A DNA stretch of 64,000 bases from Aquimarina macrocephali JAMB N27 (GTDB lineage: Bacteria; Bacteroidota; Bacteroidia; Flavobacteriales; Flavobacteriaceae), in NCBI RefSeq assembly GCF_000520995.1, contig NZ_JACA01000003.1, forward strand, positions 124,001-188,000, in the 5' to 3' direction. The position numbers were made by a program, and so were the translations under genes. Below are positions 26,499-34,987 of the stretch, one piece after another; the first letter of the stretch is position 1, and every line of letters begins with the position of its first letter. The notes under the pieces were generated by a model, which made no database searches, was not told where the DNA came from, and worked only from the letters and a program-made list of their open reading frames with translations.

Positions 26499-27059
26499 TT
26501 ATTCGGCTAATAGATTATCTATAGTTTCTCTTACTTTGGTGCTATTCCAATCTGCGGCACCAACTTTATCAATAATAATGTTTCCTTTTTTATCTAATAA
26601 ATAAGTTGCAGGTATTGTTTTACTCACAAAAGGTTTTGGGTGCTCTGATAATGATCTATAGATAGGGTAGCTATAGTTTTTATTCTTCATAAACTTATTT
26701 AATTCTGGATCATCATCTGTAGTTACAAAGAGAAATACTACTTCATCTTTATAATCATTATACAATTTTTGCAATGAAGGCATTTCTGCTATGCAAGGAG
26801 GACACCATGTAGCCCAGTAATTGATTAAAACAACTTTATCTTTTGCTGTATTAAAATTAGTAGACGCTGTATTTACTCCATGTAATTTCCAGTCATATGA
26901 TGCTACTTTTGCTCTTTCTTCTACTTTTACTATCCCGGGGCTAAAAGAGAAAATTCTGGTTAAAAATATCTGCATCATCCCTCTGGTATTAGGAATAAAA
27001 AATAATATCAATATGATTGCAAAAATCACATTTGAAATGTTCTTTTTATTAAACTTCAT
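26499..27059 (-). CDS. TlpA-family membrane-anchored thioredoxin
   Basis: 186 residues. A single N-terminal membrane anchor (about 9-35) is followed by a periplasmic thioredoxin fold with the active site W-A-T-W-C-P-P-C and the cis-Pro loop T-I-P-A-T-Y-L-L. TlpA/ResA-like proteins reduce disulfides in apocytochromes or secreted proteins. Convergent with crtZ with almost no gap. Confidence 0.9.
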   Translation of the reverse strand: MKFNKKNISNVIFAIILILFFIPNTRGMMQIFLTRIFSFSPGIVKVEERAKVASYDWKLHGVNTASTNFNTAKDKVVLINYWATWCPPCIAEMPSLQKLYNDYKDEVVFLFVTTDDDPELNKFMKNKNYSYPIYRSLSEHPKPFVSKTIPATYLLDKKGNIIIDKVGAADWNSTKVRETIDNLLAE

Positions 27060-27230
27060 CTATCTAAATATTTTGATTTTCAGAATTCATTTGATTTTTT
27101 CATCTATTGTCACAGATATTTTGATTAGTAACAAAATCCTGAAACACCTTACAAAGTTATATAAATAAATGGCACTACATCTAAGATAGATATAGACTTA
27201 ATTCTTAAAATACAGTTTTCTTAAATTAAT

Positions 27231-27255
27231 AAAGCGCAATCAAAGATTGCGCTTT
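27231..27255 (-). terminator. Hairpin after the repeat lipoprotein gene
   Basis: An 11-bp perfect stem (AAAGCGCAATC / GATTGCGCTTT) with a 3-nt loop, 29 bp beyond the stop of the gene at 27284. On the minus strand it ends in TTTATTAATTT. Confidence 0.8.
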
Positions 27256-27283
27256 AAAACTAACAAAAAATAACAATGAACTA

Positions 27284-28192
27284 TTATCTTGTTACACTTC
27301 CGGAAGGAAATGAAGCACTATTAAGCTCAAAGGTATAACTAGTAGGTGCGGTATCTGTACCTGCTGTACCAACCAAAGGTTTCAACAAAAATGGTGCTGC
27401 TGCATTGTCTGGAAATGGTTCTACAGAAATCACAACCGTTTTTCCTCTAACATCTAATGGAAATGTTACTCCGTCTGGAGCATTTCTAAAAAAGTCTTCT
27501 CCTGGTAATTGTGGTCCATTAGAAGCTGTCTCACTAAACCCATTAAGGTTTCCTGCATTATCATCTGCTGTATTATTCATTGTGAATGTTCCGGTAGAAA
27601 CGGGTACTCCATCTGCTACTACCCATCCTTCATATTTCCATCCTGCATCAAGAACCGGTAAGGTTAAATTTGCTGCCGGAGGCATTCCTGGAGTACCAAA
27701 CCATACTCCAAATTGATCATTACCATTATTAGCAGTTCCCGAAGCCTCATCTGTTGGGGTTCTTAAGAAAAACCCTCCTGCTGAAGCTGAAAAATCTCCT
27801 TCTCCTACTGGCCCTAACCCTACTGTTGCCGTATTACCGGTTCCGAAATCACCTTTTAATAGTTTTGTATCTGATGGTGCCGGGTTTGGATCTGGATTTG
27901 GTTCTATTGTTAATACAAAAGCCGCCGCCGCCTTAAGCGATTCTGTATTTACCATAAAAGAAGTACTAGATAATTCTCCCGCACTATTTACAGAAAATGT
28001 TCCTGTAGAAACTGGAGCTTCATTAACGATAATCCATCCTTCATAAAGGTAATCGCTTCCTAAGTCTTCTAATCCACTAAGATTAAGTGTTACATTTGAT
28101 TCGGTAGGTACATTACCAGAGTCATCATCATTGTTACATGAAGAAACAATACATCCGATAATCAGAGTACCTATAATTGTTTTTTTAAACAT
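27284..28192 (-). CDS. Lipoprotein with two RskA-like repeats
   Basis: I use the ATG at 28192, which begins M-F-K-K-T-I-I-G-T-L and gives a lipobox I-V-S-S-C. The protein is about 302 residues. It contains two copies of a domain whose hallmark is Y-E-G-W-(I/V)-(I/V) ... P-V-S-T-G-T-F (near residues 45-70 and 185-210). The wording resembles the extracytoplasmic part of RskA-type anti-sigma factors, but there is no sigma-binding domain here, so it is a free lipoprotein using that fold. It starts 72 bp after the Crp/Fnr gene on the same strand and may be its target or operon partner. Confidence 0.78.
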   Translation of the reverse strand: MFKKTIIGTLIIGCIVSSCNNDDDSGNVPTESNVTLNLSGLEDLGSDYLYEGWIIVNEAPVSTGTFSVNSAGELSSTSFMVNTESLKAAAAFVLTIEPNPDPNPAPSDTKLLKGDFGTGNTATVGLGPVGEGDFSASAGGFFLRTPTDEASGTANNGNDQFGVWFGTPGMPPAANLTLPVLDAGWKYEGWVVADGVPVSTGTFTMNNTADDNAGNLNGFSETASNGPQLPGEDFFRNAPDGVTFPLDVRGKTVVISVEPFPDNAAAPFLLKPLVGTAGTDTAPTSYTFELNSASFPSGSVTR

Positions 28193-28264
28193 TGCTTTTT
28201 TTTTATGATTATTAGACCATAAAATTATTAACATTGAAGTTTTTAAAATGTTAGCCACCTAACA

Positions 28265-28933
28265 TTAAGCAACATTTTTTAAACGAATCTCTTTTCTATT
28301 AAAATCTATGACGTTAGATTCCTTTAATTCGTTTAGAATAATATTTAAGGTTGGTCTCGATGTACCGATAAGATGAGCTATGTCTTTTTGGGTATAAGGA
28401 TGCTCTATTACCATATCTCCTGTATAAGGACAACAGTGCCCGTAGTCTTCTTTAAGCTCATTTAAGAACTCTAATAATCTTGTTTTGGTATCTTTAAAGA
28501 GAAGTAACTGTAATCTTCTTTCTAAGCGTTTAAATCGCATACCTATAAATTTATAGATTCTAAGGCTAAAAGATTGATTCTCGCGCATAAGTCCATGCAT
28601 GGTTTCTACACCGATGGGACAAATAGAAGTTGTATTATCGACAGATTGCGCAAACTCTGTTCTTTTGTTTTCTCCAAGAATAGCTTTTTCACCAAAAATC
28701 TCTCCCCGAGTAAGAATAGCTTTTATTACCTCGTATCCATCTTCTGCATAGTATCCAATTTTTACCTTTCCTTTTTCTATAAGGTATACTTTGTTTGCAG
28801 AATCTTCTTCAAAATAAATATAGTCGTTCTTTCGGTAAGCATCAAAATCGTGATCTTTTTTATACCTTTTAAACTTATGAGGGCATAATACTTTAAAGAG
28901 ATCTGAATCCTCAAAAAACCAGATTGCACTCAT
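28265..28933 (-). CDS. Crp/Fnr-family transcription regulator
   Basis: 222 residues with an N-terminal cyclic-nucleotide-binding beta-roll (about 30-120; I-E-K-G-K-V-K-I-G, G-E-I-F-G-E-K-A-I-L-G-E) and a C-terminal winged helix (about 150-215; Y-T-Q-K-D-I-A-H-L-I-G-T-S-R-P-T-L-N-I-I-L-N-E-L). No Fe-S cysteine cluster is seen at the N-terminus (one Cys at residue 17 only). The canonical arginine that binds the cAMP phosphate is not obvious, so the effector is unknown. It stands upstream of the repeat lipoprotein gene. Confidence 0.9.
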   Translation of the reverse strand: MSAIWFFEDSDLFKVLCPHKFKRYKKDHDFDAYRKNDYIYFEEDSANKVYLIEKGKVKIGYYAEDGYEVIKAILTRGEIFGEKAILGENKRTEFAQSVDNTTSICPIGVETMHGLMRENQSFSLRIYKFIGMRFKRLERRLQLLLFKDTKTRLLEFLNELKEDYGHCCPYTGDMVIEHPYTQKDIAHLIGTSRPTLNIILNELKESNVIDFNRKEIRLKNVA

Positions 28934-29008
28934 GATGATTATGTTTTATGATGTTAGTTTATCTACTTATGTCGTAAAACACTCAAATCCCTTACATTAT
29001 TGTATTAG

Positions 29009-29040
29009 AAACCCCTTAAAAGCTTAATTTTAAGGGGTTT
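29009..29040 (-). terminator. Hairpin after nadV
   Basis: A perfect 13-bp stem (AAACCCCTTAAAA / TTTTAAGGGGTTT) with a 6-nt loop, 26 bp past the nadV stop. It separates the NAD island from the Crp/Fnr gene. Confidence 0.8.
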
Positions 29041-29066
29041 TGTGAATTTCATGATATAAACTTAAT

Positions 29067-30512
29067 TTATTGAGCAATTCTTTTACGAATCGTAAACAAA
29101 TTATCTTCTATTAGTAACTCTCCATCTTTAAAAACAGTTTTTAATAATCCTTGATTTTCTTCTTGTTCAGAAACCTGATCTTTATACACTATTTTTCCTT
29201 GTTCTTCATATAATTGAATACGCCCTTTTGCAGATTTTTTAGTCCCATCATCTGTGATCGGATCTTTAAATATTTCTCTTCCTTCTCCCTGTACTTCTAC
29301 ATAAGTAGCTTTCATTGCAAATCCAAAAGTATCTCGGGTATTGTATTGATATGTAAAACTCCCTATTCCCAGAACCACATTAGTAGAAGCAAAACCTTTA
29401 GCTTTTAACTTTTCACAAATCTGGGTTGCTCTTTCTATTGTAATACTATCTCCATAGATAGCTCCGATTTTTGGATTCAACACTTTGTATCCCTGATCAT
29501 TTATAGTTCCTCCAAATTCATCCCAAAGTAATTCTATAACACCCTTAGCAACTATTGGATTCTTATGATCACATCCACAAATAATATCCACAGGATCACC
29601 AGAATCTGGTCTAATGACAAGTTTTCCTTCTCTGTCGAGGATTTCATTTTTTAGTTTAGGCAAATATTCTGTTAGCACTTTCCAAAGATCCCAAGTATCA
29701 GATACTACAGATAATATTCCCGTTGGATATGTCTCTAATAACCTTCTAAAGGTTCCTATTTCATCATCTTTACTTCCTGCACACATCACACTATGCTCTG
29801 TAGCATTTACACTACCAATAACTAATTCTTTGGTAACATCTGCATTATAATATGTTTCAAAAGCTTTTGCTACAGGCAATGTATCACTCCCAGAAAATGA
29901 TAATGCATGTCCCATACCGCTAAGAATTGAAGATTCTGTTCCCGACATTCCTCGCATCGAAAAATCGTGACCCTGCCAGGTAATAAACTCTATATTATTA
30001 CGATCTGTTTCTATTGCAAAAGAGGATAAAATGCTTTGATATTGTTTTGCAATAGTAGCAGAAGTACAAGGTTGCCAAATAATATTAGACAATAAAGTTT
30101 CCAGGTAATTGGTAAGCCAGAAAAATTCTGGTTTAGTGTTCATTACTGTAAACATCGGTACTCGAATAGGAACTTCTGTTCCCTCTGGTAAGGATTTGAT
30201 TTTAATCGGTAAATATCCTAAATCGTGTAATTCTTCGATATGTGCAATATCATAATCTATACCCAGATAATGATCTACATATTTTTTATATTCTGCAGTC
30301 ACTTCTTCTTTGGGAAGATTGAAAAACTGTTCGTTGAATTGTTTGATTAAATATTCTTTAATAAAATACTGCAACCCAAAAAACACTACATTATCAATTC
30401 CTTCTATTCTACTTTTCCTAGGTGTCCAGTTAGAATACACAAAAGTAGTTCCGTTTGGATATTGCTCTTTATGTCCTAATTTATAACCGTCTGTTAATAG
30501 TAATGGATTCAT
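29067..30512 (-). CDS. nadV: Nicotinamide phosphoribosyltransferase (NadV/NAMPT)
   Basis: A 481-residue protein of the NAMPT family, which joins nicotinamide to PRPP to make NMN. The active-site residues known from human NAMPT can be placed: Tyr10 in T-D-G-Y-K, Phe184 and Arg187 in D-F-S-M-R-G, Asp210, His240 in T-E-H-S, Arg301 and Asp303 in V-I-R-P-D-S-G-D-P, and Gly354-Asp355 in Y-G-D-S. Length is normal. It has its own promoter and a candidate NrtR operator (30524-30544), and sits in an island with a Prs-like kinase that could make its substrate. A NAMPT relative in phages (Namat) uses ADP-ribose pyrophosphate in place of PRPP; sequence reading cannot exclude this here. Confidence 0.95.
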   Translation of the reverse strand: MNPLLLTDGYKLGHKEQYPNGTTFVYSNWTPRKSRIEGIDNVVFFGLQYFIKEYLIKQFNEQFFNLPKEEVTAEYKKYVDHYLGIDYDIAHIEELHDLGYLPIKIKSLPEGTEVPIRVPMFTVMNTKPEFFWLTNYLETLLSNIIWQPCTSATIAKQYQSILSSFAIETDRNNIEFITWQGHDFSMRGMSGTESSILSGMGHALSFSGSDTLPVAKAFETYYNADVTKELVIGSVNATEHSVMCAGSKDDEIGTFRRLLETYPTGILSVVSDTWDLWKVLTEYLPKLKNEILDREGKLVIRPDSGDPVDIICGCDHKNPIVAKGVIELLWDEFGGTINDQGYKVLNPKIGAIYGDSITIERATQICEKLKAKGFASTNVVLGIGSFTYQYNTRDTFGFAMKATYVEVQGEGREIFKDPITDDGTKKSAKGRIQLYEEQGKIVYKDQVSEQEENQGLLKTVFKDGELLIEDNLFTIRKRIAQ

Positions 30513-30523
30513 CTTTATTCTAT

Positions 30524-30544
30524 TTTGCGTTATTTATACGCAAA
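30524..30544 (-). promoter_or_regulatory. Candidate NrtR operator at nadV
   Basis: A perfect inverted repeat TTTGCGT-N7-ACGCAAA, 12 bp before the nadV start. On the minus strand it overlaps a TAnnTTTG element (TATATTTG, 30541-30548), so a bound repressor would block the polymerase. The same architecture lies at nrtR (37621-37641). Its link to NrtR is inference. Confidence 0.7.
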
Positions 30545-30622
30545 TATAGTTTTTATTTTTAAACTGATAAAATCTTAAAAGAATTTTCTTCTGGATTATT
30601 TCAAAAACTGATAGAAAACATG

Positions 30623-31777
30623 TTAGTTTTCATACTTGCGATTCATGAATTCCTTAAATACTTTTTGAAAACCACTAAGATCTACTTTAGCATTTTTAAC
30701 TTCAGAACTGTCTTTGTATTCTATGTAATATGTGTTTCTCGGTTTCTCAAAGAAACGTATCCCCTCTATTATTTTACCATTATCTCCTGTGAGAATGTAT
30801 CCTCTAAAAATTTCAGGATCTTCTGGACGTTGTTTATCTTTTTTATGCATTTCATTAATGATGGTCTCTATAAACTCATCAAAAAAAGATTGCATATTCT
30901 TATTGATAAAAATCTCTGGTTTCTCAAAATAGATTTTCTGTATGTCTACCAAATCTAACTTGGTCGAATATTCCTTAAAACCACTGGTTCCATAACCATA
31001 TGTTCCATCACTTTGATCATATATAAACATGGTGCTATTCGCAGGTAAAACATCTACATTTCCTTTCATAAAATATTTAGCACCAATTTCTTTTTCATTT
31101 ATAGTATATGAAGCTTTCCAACTCTTATTTTTCCTGAATAATTGTATTTCCAACTTCTCCCCTGCTGCAGCTAAGGTAGGCGATCCTATAATAATACTAT
31201 CTCCTTTCTGAATTATCAAAGTTCGCTGATAATAGTGCTTAGCAAATATATCTATATGTAATGCTGTATATTTTTTATTCTCTATTTTTTTAGAGAATAT
31301 TCCCGAAGGCACTTCTTCATATTCATATCCATCTATTATTTTACCATTCTTATAAACAGATTTGATGTTTAATTTTGGTTTATACAAATCTCTTATGTAT
31401 ACTTCATAATCTTCTTTACTCATCACTTCTCCTAGTTGCTCTTGTAAGCCTTCTATTTCAGAAGTTTCTGGTGCTAATGCCATTTGATAAACATCTAAAG
31501 AATATTGAAATTTTGCTTCTCCATTCTCATAATAATCAACTCTGGGAAATTCATCGTTTCCTTTTGAAAAATATCCATTATATGGTTTTCCATATTTATA
31601 AAATCCTTTGTATATTTTTTGAGGTTTTTCGACAATTACAAAAGAATCTTGATCAATAACATTATCCATGTTTTGAGAATTTACAGGATTAAATGAAAGC
31701 ATGCACAATGACAAGAGTAAAATAATCTTGCTACTCCAGCTAATTCTACATCTTAATAAGAATTCGATCTTAATCAT
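30623..31777 (-). CDS. Secreted protein of unknown function within the NAD island
   Basis: 384 residues with a signal peptide (about 15-35, ending N-P-V-N-S-Q) preceded by a short basic extension; the exact start is uncertain. The mature part holds short YwqK-like segments (F-Y-K-Y-G-K-P-Y-N-G-Y-F, D-Y-Y-E-N-G-E-A-K-F, V-Y-K-N-G-K-I-I-D-G-Y) of the MORN-like antitoxin-repeat type. No catalytic motif is seen. It is the only exported product in the NAD island and lies between the phosphatase gene and nadV, so it may be a bystander. Confidence 0.65.
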   Translation of the reverse strand: MIKIEFLLRCRISWSSKIILLLSLCMLSFNPVNSQNMDNVIDQDSFVIVEKPQKIYKGFYKYGKPYNGYFSKGNDEFPRVDYYENGEAKFQYSLDVYQMALAPETSEIEGLQEQLGEVMSKEDYEVYIRDLYKPKLNIKSVYKNGKIIDGYEYEEVPSGIFSKKIENKKYTALHIDIFAKHYYQRTLIIQKGDSIIIGSPTLAAAGEKLEIQLFRKNKSWKASYTINEKEIGAKYFMKGNVDVLPANSTMFIYDQSDGTYGYGTSGFKEYSTKLDLVDIQKIYFEKPEIFINKNMQSFFDEFIETIINEMHKKDKQRPEDPEIFRGYILTGDNGKIIEGIRFFEKPRNTYYIEYKDSSEVKNAKVDLSGFQKVFKEFMNRKYEN

Positions 31778-31853
31778 TACAAAATTTTAGAAGATAAAAA
31801 TAGGTCCAATTTCTGTTAGAAACTACACTGTTTACCGTTAAAGTTAGAAAGAT

Positions 31854-32582
31854 TTAGTTTCTTCCTTTTTCATCAGGGTATAAAGAAGGCAATGGGTCGC
31901 TTTGCCAAAACTCTTTGGTATCGATATCCAGGATAGTAAGTTTTCCTTTGAAACCTGCTCCTGTATCCATATTCCAGAGGTTATAGGCTTTTATAGGAGT
32001 ATCCTTGCCATACTCAATAGTAGGGGTATGCCCGATATAAATCTCGGAATAATGGCTAAACCGTTTTGGTTGATCATCTTTTAAAGCTACCTCTCCAACT
32101 TTATCGGCGAGTAATGCTGATTCCCATAATGTTCGATCCCAATAATAATTAGAATCATACTCCTCTTTTCCTACGCCATGCATAGATGTAAATCCTGCAT
32201 GTACAAAAAGCCTTCCCTCTTTATCCAGATAGTAATCTTCCAACGTATTAAAAAATGCTTTATGAGTTTCTTTGGTAAGTAATCCGGATTGAATATAGCT
32301 ATGGATTGTTTCTTTTCCTCCATGCGCCAACCATACGGGGTTGGTTACTCCTTTTTCTAGCCATAATCCACACCACAGGTCATGATTTCCTCGTATAAAA
32401 ACACATGTATTGGATGTAGAGAGGTTGATAAGTTCTTGTATTACCAGAGCCGATTCGCTCCAGCCATCTACGTAGTCTCCCAAAAAAACCAGGGTATCTT
32501 CTGACGTTACATTTGCTCGTTCTAAAACCTGAAGTAAAGCCCTATGACCACCATGTATATCTCCAATCACTAAAGTTCTCAT
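31854..32582 (-). CDS. PPP-family metallophosphatase
   Basis: A 242-residue calcineurin-like phosphoesterase of the PrpE/ApaH/PP2A type. The metal motifs are complete: G-D-I-H-G (residues 7-11), G-D-Y-V-D-G, R-G-N-H-D, and the late G-H-T-P. Known relatives cut diadenosine polyphosphates, phospho-Ser/Thr or 2',3'-cyclic phosphates. It follows kptA after a 70-bp gap containing a long palindrome. Its position next to KptA and a macro domain suggests a substrate such as ADP-ribose 1''-phosphate or its cyclic form, but this is inference. Confidence 0.87.
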   Translation of the reverse strand: MRTLVIGDIHGGHRALLQVLERANVTSEDTLVFLGDYVDGWSESALVIQELINLSTSNTCVFIRGNHDLWCGLWLEKGVTNPVWLAHGGKETIHSYIQSGLLTKETHKAFFNTLEDYYLDKEGRLFVHAGFTSMHGVGKEEYDSNYYWDRTLWESALLADKVGEVALKDDQPKRFSHYSEIYIGHTPTIEYGKDTPIKAYNLWNMDTGAGFKGKLTILDIDTKEFWQSDPLPSLYPDEKGRN

Positions 32583-32612
32583 GATTATATTCTTAAAATA
32601 CTTATCTTCTTA

Positions 32613-32645
32613 AGACCTCACAGGTTTTAAAAACCTGTGAGGTCT
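32613..32645. repeat. 33-bp REP-like palindrome
   Basis: A 15-bp perfect stem (AGACCTCACAGGTTT and its complement) with a 3-nt loop between kptA and the phosphatase gene. No T-run follows on either strand. I recall this exact type of palindrome as dispersed in flavobacterial genomes; only one copy is in this window. It may act as an mRNA stabiliser or partial terminator. Confidence 0.6.
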
Positions 32646-32652
32646 GGATATA

Positions 32653-33198
32653 TTATGATTTAAACTCAATATATTCTGGAGCTACTACATCGGTTAGCCA
32701 CACTTCATTATCCGATTGATAAAACTCTATTCCTTTGGCATACATTTCACCCGATCTCACAGTTAGAATAATAGGTTTCCCTCTTCTCGATCCTACTTTA
32801 ATAGCCGTTTCTCTTTCTTTACTAAGATGTACATGATGCCTGCTCATTTTCAGCAACCCTTTTTCTCTAATGGCATCCATAAATTTAGCCACTGTACCGT
32901 GATACAAGAATTCTGGGGGCTGCTTTGGTTGATATTCTAAATCTACCTGTATTGAGTGACCCTGACTGGCTCTAATCCTCGTATGGTCTTCATTAAAGGC
33001 AAAGCGTTGCTTATCACAGGATGCTACAACTTCTTCTAATACATCCATACTTAATTCAGGCCGGTGCCTTTTTACTTTTTGTAGTAATTCCTGTACATCT
33101 GTCCAACCCTTTTCATCGAGTTGTATCCCCACTTTATCAGGGTTATGCCTTAGAATAAGGCTTAAAAATTTACTTATATGTTTATTATTTGTTTTCAT
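32653..33198 (-). CDS. kptA: RNA 2'-phosphotransferase (KptA/Tpt1)
   Basis: A 181-residue enzyme that removes an internal RNA 2'-phosphate using NAD+, releasing nicotinamide and ADP-ribose 1'',2''-cyclic phosphate. Family residues are in place: [13 protein letters not shown] (Arg17, His18), G-W-T-D-V, L-Y-H-G-T, H-V-H-L-S, and S-R-R-G-K-P-I. Length is standard. In bacteria its natural substrate is unclear, since they lack yeast-type tRNA splicing. It overlaps the macro-domain gene by 14 bp, so the NAD+ consumer and an ADP-ribose handler are translated together. Confidence 0.94.
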   Translation of the reverse strand: MKTNNKHISKFLSLILRHNPDKVGIQLDEKGWTDVQELLQKVKRHRPELSMDVLEEVVASCDKQRFAFNEDHTRIRASQGHSIQVDLEYQPKQPPEFLYHGTVAKFMDAIREKGLLKMSRHHVHLSKERETAIKVGSRRGKPIILTVRSGEMYAKGIEFYQSDNEVWLTDVVAPEYIEFKS

Positions 33199-33703
33199 TT
33201 TTTAATAATTCATTATACAGCTCAAAATTTTCCTGATCAAAACAAACAAAGACTATCTCTTCAATCTTATTTTGATCAAAATTTTTAGCCACTTCGACAG
33301 CTATTCTTGCCGCAACATTTTTAGGGAATTTATAGATTCCTGTACTTATATTTGGAAAAGCTATCTTTTTTACTCCATTCTCAATTGCTAATTTTAATGA
33401 ATTGATATAGCAGTTTCTCAATAGTTCTTCCTTTTCTTTTCCTTCATTATTCCAAACTGGTCCTACGGTATGAATAACATAATTTGCAGGAAGATTACCT
33501 GCTGTCGTGATCACAGCTTCTCCTGGATTACATTTACCTTGCCTAGCTCTAACAACTCTACAAGCTTCCAGGATAGCAGCCCCACCTTTGCGATGAATCG
33601 CTCCATCCACTCCACCGCCTCCCAAAAGAGAAGAATTTGCTGCGTTGACAATAGCATCGACTTTAATCGTAGTGATATCAGATTGGATTACTACTATTTT
33701 CAT
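33185..33703 (-). CDS. Macro-domain ADP-ribose hydrolase (MacroD/YmdB type)
   Basis: A 172-residue single macro domain. The ADP-ribose pocket motifs are clear: [25 protein letters not shown], and the phosphate loop S-T-G-I-Y-K-F-P. Such proteins deacetylate O-acetyl-ADP-ribose, remove mono-ADP-ribose from acidic residues, or dephosphorylate ADP-ribose 1''-phosphate. The overlap with kptA (14 bp) and the DUF4291 gene (4 bp) points to products of NAD+ use as its substrates. Confidence 0.94.
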   Translation of the reverse strand: MKIVVIQSDITTIKVDAIVNAANSSLLGGGGVDGAIHRKGGAAILEACRVVRARQGKCNPGEAVITTAGNLPANYVIHTVGPVWNNEGKEKEELLRNCYINSLKLAIENGVKKIAFPNISTGIYKFPKNVAARIAVEVAKNFDQNKIEEIVFVCFDQENFELYNELLKNENK

Positions 33704-34335
33704 TTTAGTTTCAAATATGTATTCAATTTTTCATCCTTAAATATCAATGGTTTTTCTGCTGGAATAACCAGATTTTCCAAATCTTTATTTTTCACAAATT
33801 TATATTGCTCACTAACAAAATCAGAAACATCTTCAATCTCCAAAACATCATCTTTTGCATATGACTTTATAAACTCCTTTCTTAATCCAATCTGGATGGC
33901 TCGTCTTTCTAATTTCACTCCATATGGATCATGATCGGGATCCCATTGCAATCTCACATTAGAATTTGCAACATCTTCCTGCCAGGCTTCATACGACACA
34001 TATAATTCTGGTTTAAACGATGAATACACAGCATTTTTAACATAGCTCTCAAAAGCTTCTTTTTTAAGGTGTATGGCCAATACGACTTCTTGTCCTTCTT
34101 TTGTCCCCCAACCATTTCTGTACATCATCCACAAGAAATTAGGTTTAATCCATGTCATTCGGTCTAAGCTAAAAGCTCCTCCAAAAAATTGATTTTTTAC
34201 GGCAAAACTTCCTATTTCGGGACGATAAGATTGGTATACTATTATTTTCTCGTCATCATATTGTGCCATGATATGATACCCGCTTTGGGGCCATTCTTTC
34301 TCTTGTTCTTTATATTTTTTAAGTTGTAATTTCAT
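33700..34335 (-). CDS. DUF4291 protein
   Basis: 211 residues. The family signature is strong: [39 protein letters not shown], and A-I-Q-I-G-L. These Trp/Arg-rich motifs are conserved across bacteria and eukaryotes, and the biochemical function is, as far as I know, not established. It is cytoplasmic (no signal). Neighbours handle ADP-ribose, so a nucleotide- or ADP-ribose-related role is likely. It overlaps the macro gene by 4 bp; a 114-bp gap separates it from the LOG gene. Confidence 0.88.
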   Translation of the reverse strand: MKLQLKKYKEQEKEWPQSGYHIMAQYDDEKIIVYQSYRPEIGSFAVKNQFFGGAFSLDRMTWIKPNFLWMMYRNGWGTKEGQEVVLAIHLKKEAFESYVKNAVYSSFKPELYVSYEAWQEDVANSNVRLQWDPDHDPYGVKLERRAIQIGLRKEFIKSYAKDDVLEIEDVSDFVSEQYKFVKNKDLENLVIPAEKPLIFKDEKLNTYLKLK

Positions 34336-34449
34336 TATTTCTATAATTTATTCTCGATACATTTTGTCTTCATTACATTACAACAAAACACTCGAATTGA
34401 CGCATTACTTCATTAAATTCTCATTAAATCGTTCTACATAATGTTCTTG

Positions 34450-34983
34450 TCATTCTTCTTGCGATATTAGTTCATTAAACTCTTCAAAATCTTTAACCAC
34501 CTTAAACAAATGATGCTCATACTCTGGAATAATGGTTGATTTTAAGACTTCTATAATATTATTCCAAAAATCACCAATAAAAAATACTTTAGGTCTATGT
34601 ACAGATTTATCTTTACGAATGATATCTAGTGTTAAGAACACCTCAGACAATGTCCCAATTCCTCCTTTTTGTACAATAAATATACTGGTCTCTTGTATTA
34701 ACAACTCTAACCGTTCATACAATTTTTTGGTAACAACGGTTTCTGATAAAAACTTATTTCCTTTTTCTGAACCTACTTGTTTACATGTTATGCCAATAGC
34801 TTTTCCTCCTTCTATACTAGCACCTTTAGAAACTGCTTCCATCATTCCACCATATCCTCCATTTTTTATTATATATCCATTTTTGGTCAGCAAAGAGCCT
34901 ATTAAAATAGTTTCTTTATACTCTATACTCTCCTGATTTTTTCCCGCCCCACCAAAGAGTGTTGCGTATTTTATCGTTTTCAT
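34450..34983 (-). CDS. LOG-family (lysine-decarboxylase-like) nucleotide-binding protein
   Basis: A 177-residue Rossmann protein of the LOG/SLOG superfamily. It has the N-terminal F-G-G-A-G loop, G-G-Y-G-G-M-M-E-A, and the phosphate/ribose motif K-G-G-I-G-T-L-S-E; in classical LOG proteins this reads P-G-G-x-G-T-x-x-E, so Pro is replaced by Lys. LOG enzymes hydrolyse nucleoside monophosphates (cytokinin activation), and SLOG relatives are proposed sensors of nucleotide signals. It is 4 bp from the NADAR gene, within the NAD island. Confidence 0.87.
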   Translation of the reverse strand: MKTIKYATLFGGAGKNQESIEYKETILIGSLLTKNGYIIKNGGYGGMMEAVSKGASIEGGKAIGITCKQVGSEKGNKFLSETVVTKKLYERLELLIQETSIFIVQKGGIGTLSEVFLTLDIIRKDKSVHRPKVFFIGDFWNNIIEVLKSTIIPEYEHHLFKVVKDFEEFNELISQEE

Positions 34984-34987
34984 CTTT

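Noticed and set aside
33470..33934. 154-codon plus-strand reading frame
   Set aside because: It lies opposite the macro and DUF4291 genes, which have strong family motifs; its product is low-complexity (Ser/Phe/Asn-rich) and has no recognisable domain.
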